Shown: positions 57,240 through 64,000 of the stretch, one piece after another
Layout of the letters: each line of letters opens with the position of its first letter
Numbering within the stretch: position 1 is the stretch's first letter
NCBI RefSeq assembly: GCF_000237925.1
Contig: NC_031498.1
Location: 16,749,004-16,813,003 of the forward strand
Length of the DNA: 64,000 nucleotides
Source of the DNA: Schistosoma mansoni
Lineage: Eukaryota; Platyhelminthes; Trematoda; Strigeidida; Schistosomatidae
Direction of reading: 5' to 3'
Notes under the pieces: model-generated
What the model was told of the DNA's origin: nothing
The model's input: the letters and a program-made list of their open reading frames with translations, nothing else
Database searches by the model: none
Translations under genes and position numbers: made by a program

Positions 57240-57695
57240 ATTCATTAGTCTTAAACCACATCACTTGATGCGTCTAAACATTGGCCACAACCTCAACTGA
57301 TAAATCTGCACCTACCAACGTGTGTTAGATCGACAGTCAGTGACATCGTAGACCAATGTTATCTCTTCGCTTGACGGATTATGGCTTTTTTCAACATAGT
57401 TCTACATCACCCAACAACACCGTACGATGTGGGTGATGGTTTGATATATAGTTAACGTATGTCCCAGCGACTTCAAACGATGAATGCTGACGACCTCAGC
57501 AATCGATTGCTCAACCCTGTCTAGTACCGTACGTCTGAAAGCAGTATTGTTGAGTCGGTTGTCTGGAAGGCACTTATCGAGCACTAATAATTTATAAGTG
57601 CCTTTTAATTTCAGAGTCCGTTTTTCACAGCCACAAGACAAAACAGTAAAGTGTCGCGCAGTATAATCGTGCTTTAGTCAAAAGACGGATATCTA
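57240..57695 (-). pseudogene. old RTE-like C-terminal relic
   Basis: Minus strand SCGCEKRTLKLKGTYKLLVL, then VVSIHRLKSLGHTL, corresponds to the family E GCKTWPLRVEDTRRLLVFD and HRLRWLGHVLRM region with many changes. Confidence 0.55.
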
Positions 57696-58335
57696 GTCCA
57701 CACCATGGGTGTCTCAAATTAATACAAGCGAAACAAGCTTTCCTAATCCACTCCTTGATTCCATAATGCACCAAATCATCAGGGCTGAAGAAATCCTCTG
57801 CACAAATGAATTAGTCAACGCAATCTATCATTTCATTTCCTATGGTCAATCTAGACACTGAGGGAGACCATTTGCGAAGTAAAATTTTGCATCAAAAGAG
57901 AGATAGAAGCATTTCAAATATTCTTGGGTTGTTGTTCAAAGGGTTAAGGAGATTATTCATTTTATCAATATCTTTACGGAAAGGGACAATATTATCACGA
58001 AATTGGTGTCAATAAGAGAATCATTGGAAACCATAACGTACTGGACAGCCTTTTCAACCTAGTTTGATGATTCATTAATAGTGTACATTCATTACACCAG
58101 GGATTGAATTCAGGATCCACACGTCTAGCGGTAAACTCTACACAATCCAGTAACCAAGTTGAAATTTAATGTTCACCATTTATTTGTTATTATAAATCTA
58201 TTTTATCAAATAACAAATAAAGCATTATGTAATCAGAGACCTAACTATTCAGATAGTCATTGTATATACTTAGTCAAAAGAAAATGAATCCTTTTATGGC
58301 ATATAATAATATTTGTGGAGATAAATAAATAATTG

Positions 58336-58540
58336 AATAGTTGAAAGCGTGAGTCAATTGAAGCTAGACCACCATGGAAAACCTGGAAACACTGGACGGC
58401 CGTTTCGTCCTATTGTGGGACTCCTCAGTAGTGCGCATCCACGAACCCGCTCTCGCGAGATCCGAACCCAGGACCTACCAGTCTCGCGCCAGAACCCTTA
58501 ACCTATAGACCACTAAATCTCCACAAAACCCCTTCTGATA
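58336..58540 (-). mobile_element. family B SINE with hammerhead, joined to terminal repeat
   Basis: gaaagcgtgagtcaattgaa, hammerhead complement 58389-58434, gagatccgaacccaggacct, cttaacctatagaccactaa, then directly tctccacaaaaccccttctg. Confidence 0.82.
58389..58434 (-). ncRNA. hammerhead ribozyme motif (family B)
   Basis: Minus strand: core CTGAGGA, stem II GTCC/GGAC, GAAA, stem III acg-gc-cgt and GTC all intact. Stem I gcacta/cagtgt has a closing mismatch. Confidence 0.75.
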
Positions 58541-58949
58541 AATAAATGGATAAGTTTGTTGAAAACCTGTTGTTGGATGAGTGAAGTAGTCAACTGAGAG
58601 ACTTGAACTTAGATTATTTTACTTACCTTCAACCGATATCTAGTCTTGATCAAACTGATGCCCTCTGTGTTAATAAATCTTTTACATCAGTTGAAGATCA
58701 TTTATTTAATCTTTGAAGTTATCCTACTTTTTATGTAAAGTGTAGACAGAAAAAGTAAATGTGAGAAGAGGGGTCAAGACATTTCTGAAAAAGTATGTTC
58801 TCAACCATTGTCTGATCAAATCAGGCATAATAATGAAGTTTAAAAATAGCTTTTGACCTTCCAACTTAAGATAAATATTCTTATAAGACTAATTATTCTA
58901 TTATACTTAGTGAAGAATGAATTTACTTTACACGAGATCTTAGTCAGTA

Positions 58950-59110
58950 TTAACTCCACCTGTAGCCCCTACGGGGGCCCTTGACGGTCCCAACCTCGGA
59001 TAAAGGAGGAAGTTTAGGTATGAGGTTAACGACCTCATCCCGTAGAAAACTAACTCGCTAAAAAAAGCTAGAAAGCGCTTACTCAGTATTGCTACCCTAA
59101 CTGATATACG
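58950..59110 (+). repeat. RTE 5' conserved segment
   Basis: gcccctacgggggcccttga, ggtcccaacctcggataaag, ggttaacgacctcatcccgt, aactaactcgc. Unusually G+C-rich here; the inverse is seen at 56493-56575. Probably belongs with the RT fragment that starts ~240 bp downstream. Confidence 0.55.
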
Positions 59111-59344
59111 ATTGGACTCGTATGATTACTAATAGTAACCAATGTAATATTGACTTCTCTTTAGTAAAGAATTATTTCTATCTTTAAAATTATCCCCTCA
59201 CCAAACAAACTGATATACGAAGTAAAATCATATCTATACTTTAAACAATAAGAAACATGATTATTTTACCATTTCCTAAAACGAAATCTTAATTTAACCC
59301 ATACTTAATAACTTGTACATAGTTATAAGGTGAATACATTGAAA

Positions 59345-60482
59345 CACACCAAGGCGCAACTCTACAGATAATAGTGGAACAATCAAATGAATGGAATTCA
59401 TCACTCTACATCAACTTCATTGACCACGAGAAGGCATTTGATAGCTTGGACACGACAACACTATGGAGGCTTCTTCAACACTACGGCGTGCCTGAGAAGG
59501 TAGTCAATATCATAAGGAATTCTTATGATGGATTAAACTGGAAAATCGTTCATGGAGGACAACTCACCGACTCATTTGAGGTAAAGACCGGTATCAGGCA
59601 AGGTTGCTTACTCTCACCCTTTCTCTTTCTCCTGGTGATCGACTGGATCATGTAGACGTCAACATCTGGAGGAAATCACGGGATACAGTGGACAGGCAGG
59701 ATGCAGCTGGACGATTTGGACTTCGCAGATGATATGGCTCTACTATCACACACACAACAACAAATGCAAGAGAAGACGACCAGTGTAGCAGCAACCTCAG
59801 CAATAGTAGGTCTCAATATAAACAAAGGGAAAAGCAAGACTCTCCGATACAATACAGCAAACACCAAACGAATTACACTTGACGGAGAAACTTTGGAGGA
59901 TGCGAAAACCTTTACATACCTGGGCAGCATCATTGATGAACACGGTGGATCTGATGCAGATGTGAAGACGCGGATCGGAAAAACAAGAGCAGCATATTTA
60001 CAACTAAAGAACATCTGGAACTCAAAACAATCGTCAATCAACACCAAGATCAGAATTTTCAATACAAATGTCAAGACAGTTCTACCGTATGGGGCGGAGA
60101 CGTGGAGAACTACGAAAGCCATCATCCAGAAGATACAAGTGTTTCTTAAAAGTTGTCTACGCAAAATACTTAGGATCCGTTGGCCAGACACTATCAGCAA
60201 CATTCTACTGCGGGAGAGGTTAAACCAGATTCCATTGGAGGAAGAAATCAGGAAGAAACGCTGGAAATGGATAGGACACACATTGAGGAAATCACCCAAC
60301 TGCGTCACAAGAGTAGCTCTCACATAGAATTCTGAAGGTCAAAGGATAAGAGGAAGACCAAAGAACACATTACGCTGAGAAATGGAGACAGACATGAGAA
60401 GAATGAACAAAAGTTGAATGGAAGTAGAAAGAAAGGCCCAGAACAAAATGGGTTGGAGAATGCTGGTCGGCGGCCTATGCTC
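59345..60482 (+). pseudogene. RTE-clade retrotransposon, reverse transcriptase and C-terminal part
   Basis: SSLYINFIDHEKAFDSLDTT (RT motif A), then GIRQGCLLSPFLFLLVIDWI (motif B), a TAG at about 59653, then [20 protein letters not shown] (motif C FADD), [68 protein letters not shown] to 60327. The 3' part continues in broken frame to cggcggcctatgctcct. Endonuclease domain absent. Longest reverse transcriptase piece in the window; inactive. Confidence 0.85.
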
Positions 60483-61493
60483 CTAGATTCTAAGTTCTAT
60501 ACTAAAATTAAATAACTGTCTAGTATTCTCTGATTGATAAAAATCCTGTAGCCAAAATTTCTCCATTAAAATAAATAAAAACTACTTTCAGTTGTGCTCT
60601 ATTTAAACTGAGGTTTATTGAAACGATACTGTCATTATTATTATTATTATTATTATTATCGTTTTACGATCTCTTCTCCCCCCCTATAGTTTTAACAGAC
60701 TGTTAAATAATTCATTAATCTATTTAAGTTGTTATTGAGTTACTATGAATTCCGTCTATTTCTTCTTATCATACCCCTAAACTCTATTTAACTTATTTCA
60801 GTAACAAAAAAAAGAAACATATAAGTCATTTTCTTTTATTTTTTTCTTTTTTAATATGATTATGAAATTGAAATGAAAAAAAGAGCCCGGAAACAAACAA
60901 ACAAACAGACTGATACACAAATCTTTCCCTTATCAACTATTCATTAAAGTTAAACTAGGTAGGAGGGGGAGGAAACAATGAAATGGGTTATTTTATTTTT
61001 GTTTTGTTATAGAAATAAAACAGTGAAATCTGTGTTACATAATAAATGACAACAGTTTGTTTTTTTAGTTGTTAAGTAAAACAAAAAAATGATGACTGTT
61101 CCCCCCCTTTTTTTCTATGTAACAGGTAAATTAAACACAACAAAAAATTTTTTTTATTTTTGTTGTTATTGTTGTTTATTATAATGATTGTCGAATACTG
61201 ATTTCATAATACACTAGGGAAGTATTATGTAATGTATATTAACTTAGTTACTAAGGGGTGTATTGTATTTTCATGCCCGCACACACACACACATACCTAT
61301 TTGTAATGAATAAATACATTGAATGATTGTTAATGGTACTTTTTTATAAACTTAATATGTATGTATCTGTGAGAAATGGTTACACTGGGAAACATATTGA
61401 ATAATTGATTTAGTCATAAAAATATATCCGAATAAATAATCAAATATAGATAAACAATAATTTATAGCTTTCTAAAGAAAAAAATTACTTTAT
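60483..61493. other. intergenic, low complexity
   Basis: ATT microsatellite (60633-60659), poly-T/poly-A runs, CA run near 61280. No gene supported. Confidence 0.45.
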
Positions 61494-61652
61494 ATCCAAA
61501 GATAGATAGTGGCTAGATGTGGAATTCATGGAGTGCGTTTCGTCATATTCGGGACTCATCAAGTGGATGTACCTGCAGCTCAGAATTGATATTCACTCTG
61601 GGATTCGAACTCATTGCTAAACATCATTGGGAAGATTTAAGTAAACAATACC
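61494..61652 (-). mobile_element. family A element, diverged
   Basis: tccaaagatagatagtggct, gagtgcgtttcgtcatattc, gggactcatcaagtggatgt, ggattcgaactcattg, then gaagatttaagtaaacaata. Confidence 0.74.
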
Positions 61653-61657
61653 AAGGG

Positions 61658-61882
61658 ATTGGTTGAGGTTAGACATTAACACCTCTGGATGCCAGCTCAG
61701 TGGTCTATCACCTAAGTGATCTGGAGCGAGACTGGTAGGTCCTGGGTTCGAATCCCGCGAGGCGGGATCGTGGATGTGCACTGCTGAGGAGTCCCAGAAT
61801 GGGACGAAACGGCCGTCCAGTGCTTCGAGGTTTTCCACGGTGGTCTAGCTTCAGTTGACTCATGATTTTAACTATATATAAA
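61658..61882 (+). mobile_element. family B SINE, single unit with intact hammerhead
   Basis: gttgaggttagacattaaca, A box ccagctcagtggtctatcac, B box gggttcgaatcccgcg, ribozyme 61778-61823, tail ggtggtctagcttcagttga. No fold-back partner; inserted directly after a family A copy. Confidence 0.83.
61778..61823 (+). ncRNA. hammerhead ribozyme motif, best preserved in window (family B)
   Basis: Stem I gcactg/cagtgc (6 bp), core CTGAGGA (61784-61790), stem II GTCCC/GGGAC (5 bp), GAAA 61806-61809, stem III acg-gc-cgt, GTC ending 61817. Every conserved core position is present. Confidence 0.82.
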
Positions 61883-62168
61883 AACCATTAACGTTTCAGT
61901 CAAGAGCTTCATCTCTACTTCAATAATATTGTTAGTACAAATATAATTGAAGAAGAAACATACTCAACCTTTTTTTTGTCTATCATTAATTTAACCTAAA
62001 TTTTTAAATCTATTATCCTTTTACTCTCACCATTGGGCTCTCTACTGACAGACATTTTTTTGGCAAAACTAGAAGATGGTTCACTTGAAGACAAAATTGT
62101 ATTAAAATAGAAAAAAAATTAAAAACAAAACAAAAAAAAGTTTTTTTTGGGGTATTCAATGGTTTATC

Positions 62169-62377
62169 TCATAGAATAGAAATATATATAGAAACTATAT
62201 ACAATACTGTTATGATTGAAAAGAAGGTTACATAACTTTTTGTACTAATATTACATGCATCTGTTGAACAAGTCACAACACATGCACGATACATACGATC
62301 ATGATCAGGAAAATCTAAAAATTGACATTCATTACCCATATCCCATGCACTACAAAATCGTGTAATACCCATGACAG
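62169..62377 (-). CDS. Ly6/uPAR/CD59-like surface protein, last exon
   Basis: On the minus strand the acceptor cattttatag ends at 62378 and the exon runs to TGA at 62169-62171. It reads VMGITRFCSAWDMGNE, then CQFLDFPDHDRMYRACVVTC, STDACN, and a hydrophobic tail (FFSIITVLYIVSIYISIL). The CxxxC then C-N ending is the C-terminal signature of three-finger Ly6 domains, and the hydrophobic tail directly at the C-terminus is typical of a GPI-attachment signal. Such proteins sit on the schistosome tegument or other membranes. It enters with one base of its first codon in the previous exon. No convincing upstream exon was found in 62378-64000. Confidence 0.75.
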
Positions 62378-62409
62378 CTATAAAATGAAAAAAAAAGAAA
62401 TATAATCAT

Positions 62410-62612
62410 CAGAAGAGGGGGGTTTTATAGAGATTTTAGTAATTTTTATATAGTTGATATCATGAATCAATGGAAGCTAGACCATCATGGAAAACCTGGA
62501 AGCATTGGAAGGTCGCTGAGGAGTCCCACAATAGGACGAAACGGTCTTAAAGCAGTGCTTCCAGGTTTTCCATGGTGATCTAGCTTCAATTGATTCATGA
62601 ATCCAACTATAT
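62410..62612 (+). mobile_element. family B fold-back, cleavage-less subfamily
   Basis: gggggttttatagagatttt, gatatcatgaatcaatggaa, then gctgaggagtcccacaatag, acggtcttaaagcagtgctt and the right arm. The minus half has lost its ribozyme. Lies in the intron upstream of the Ly6-like last exon. Confidence 0.8.
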
Positions 62613-63004
62613 GAAATATAATCGTTAAAAACATTTACATATAAAAATTAAAGGTCAAGTAGACTGGAAATGGGGGGTAAGAGGAGACAAGGGTAATAAT
62701 AATAATGTGAAAACAATTTGAAACCTAATCACTCTGGATAATAAGCCACTTCTACCAGAGTAGGTCTAAAGTGAGAACAAACAGTTTCTGAATACACAAA
62801 GGGAGTTTGAATTTCCGCATGGCTAAGGTCTCAATAAACCTTAGTATATACCCTTTTACACTTTTATACAATACCAAAAATGCCGAGTTAAGATCAATCT
62901 TATGGCCTGTTACGATTATATGTTTGGCAATAGAGAATGATGGATGTTTATTATCTACTCTTATTGGGTCGTTTGATTCTATTTGTTTCTTCAACCATTT
63001 TGGC

Positions 63005-63146
63005 GTTTGAAGTGAAAGGTACTGGATTCGAGTCCCAGAGTGAATATCAACTCTGAGATGCAGGTACATCTAGCTGACGAGTCCCAAATAGGACGAAATG
63101 TGCGTCAAACTGGATTCCACTGCTAGCCACTATCCATCTTTGCTTA
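63005..63146 (+). mobile_element. family A SINE, 5'-truncated, inserted in Penelope-like ORF
   Basis: gtttgaagtgaaaggtactg to catctttgctta. Flanked by CATTTTGGC at 62996-63004 and 63147-63155, and the Penelope-like reading frame resumes across it. Confidence 0.86.
63068..63115 (+). ncRNA. hammerhead ribozyme motif (Smalpha type, AAA junction)
   Basis: Core CTGACGA (63074-63080), stem II GTCC/GGAC, GAAA, stem III atg-tg-cgt, GTC followed by AAA then ctggat. Stem I ctag/ctgg is weak. Confidence 0.66.
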
Positions 63147-63195
63147 CATTTTGGCACATGTTCACACACTCTAATTTTCAGATTATGATACTGAT

Positions 63196-64000
63196 ATAAA
63201 GTTTGATACAGATTTATAGTATGTTGTATTGAATATTCATTGATCAAGTGCAAATTTATGTATTCAATTAGAAAGTTCAGCGAGACTATAATTTATGGAC
63301 GAGCTAATCAGAGGCGTTTGAGGTCAGGGCGCCAATTTCAGTACCTGGTGTTGATGTACGGTTGGTTCACACAGGATTTTAGAGTAGACTTGACAACTAG
63401 GTAGCTACAATAAATGGGACTACTAAGAAGTTCCTTTATTTGTAAATGCGATAATTAAATGACTTGTAGACCTTGTGCAGACTACCGTGATGTTGTCCTT
63501 CGATGTAATATATGTTGAAGGAAGACGTTTGTCAGAATAGGAACCTTTTTCGCTCGATCCAGATTGAGAATAAGGCATGTTATAATAATTGGCGCGAAGT
63601 GTATAATAAAAGCACCAGTGACATTGCATGCAGTGATCGCAGATTTTATTGAAAATTCAGCTGTTCAGTGGTACGACTATTGTAGGGACATATCCATAAT
63701 AAAAATGATAAACTTACACAACCGGAGGACACACAAACAATAATGAAGCTATGTGGTCGAGGCTGAGAGCATTTTTGTGACCTTACCATGGCTCCAGAGA
63801 CCAACTATTATGGAGCCGTATGGATGAGTTTCTCTACCTTATTCATTACAATTTCAGAACCTTTGAACCTCTTTCTAAACTTGATAAGATTTAGGACCAT
63901 ATAAAAGAACTGTATCCACTTTAATTCTTTGGTTTTGTATAATATATTTTTACTTTGTACCAGCTGTTTCCTGATTGGCTAATATTTCTCAAGGTCAATT
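63196..64000. other. end of window, upstream of Ly6-like exon, unresolved
   Basis: An open frame on the minus strand (63629-63423) has several Cys but no Ly6 spacing or splice borders. 63880-64000 has no recognised feature. Confidence 0.3.

Larger units (their letters stand above)
62640..63195 (-). pseudogene. Penelope-like element C-terminal ORF and 3' region, split by family A
   Basis: Minus strand KWLKKQIESNDPIRVDNKHP, IAKHIIVTGHKIDLNSAFLV, FIETLAMRKFKLPLCIQKLF, ending near 62760, with the upstream piece NLKIRVCEHVPK after the A insertion (63147-63195). Homologous to 15720-16343. Confidence 0.75.

Noticed and set aside
63423-63629. Minus-strand frame with several cysteines upstream of the Ly6-like exon
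   Set aside because: Cysteine spacing does not fit a Ly6 domain, and no splice sites or signal peptide were seen.

Overview
The window looks like genomic DNA from a schistosome (Schistosoma or a close blood-fluke relative). It is A+T rich, its genes have short exons and kilobase introns, and it is packed with tRNA-headed short elements ending in hammerhead ribozymes, including the schistosome-typical Smalpha type. It also carries RTE-clade (SR2-like) and Penelope-like retroelement pieces. The species cannot be fixed from sequence alone. All repeat names used here (A, B, C, D, E, F, G, H) are mine.

Three protein-coding genes are supported. (1) Plus strand, 1238-26785: eight 3' exons of an ABCC/MRP-type ABC transporter, covering the start of transmembrane domain 2, then all of nucleotide-binding domain 2, to the stop. 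The piece between the third and fourth exons seen here (last helices of TMD2 plus linker) was not found, and joining those two exons directly would break the frame. (2) Plus strand, 44061-54609: a four-exon C2H2 zinc-finger gene encoding about 549 residues from the first in-frame ATG, with four fingers, two of them split by introns. (3) Minus strand, 62377-62169: the last exon of a Ly6/uPAR/CD59-like, probably GPI-anchored surface protein whose earlier exons lie upstream (higher coordinates, probably outside the window).

Most of the rest is mobile DNA. Family A (Smalpha-like), family B and family C are distinct tRNA-derived SINE-like elements, each ending in its own hammerhead motif (stem II GUCC/GGAC in A and B, GUGC/GCAC in C). 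All three recur as head-to-head inverted dimers; family B forms long fold-backs with a shared terminal inverted repeat. Family D is a ~510 bp retroposon without a ribozyme, ending in TAAATAAATA, with several clear target-site duplications. Also present are a ~515 bp LTR family (two solo LTRs, one partial, one split by a family C insertion), RTE fragments (one with a clear 5' inversion), Penelope-like endonuclease and RT relics, and the 3' part of a second RTE-like element (E).

Region by region: 1-26785 is the ABC transporter with introns full of A-E insertions; 26786-27650 is its low-complexity 3' flank; 27650-43990 is intergenic, holding D, B, A, LTR, RTE and E copies and a 200-N assembly gap inside a family B fold-back; 44061-54609 is the zinc-finger gene, whose exon 1 sits between inverted copies of a dispersed repeat and whose exon 2 begins 45 bp after a B element; 54610-62160 is intergenic with RTE, Penelope-like and B pieces; 62169-64000 is the Ly6-like gene end with Penelope-like and family A sequence upstream.

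The strongest candidate for something underdescribed is the hammerhead-SINE system: three families side by side, the same palindromic dimer architecture in each, and subfamilies that kept the catalytic core but changed the cleavage junction.
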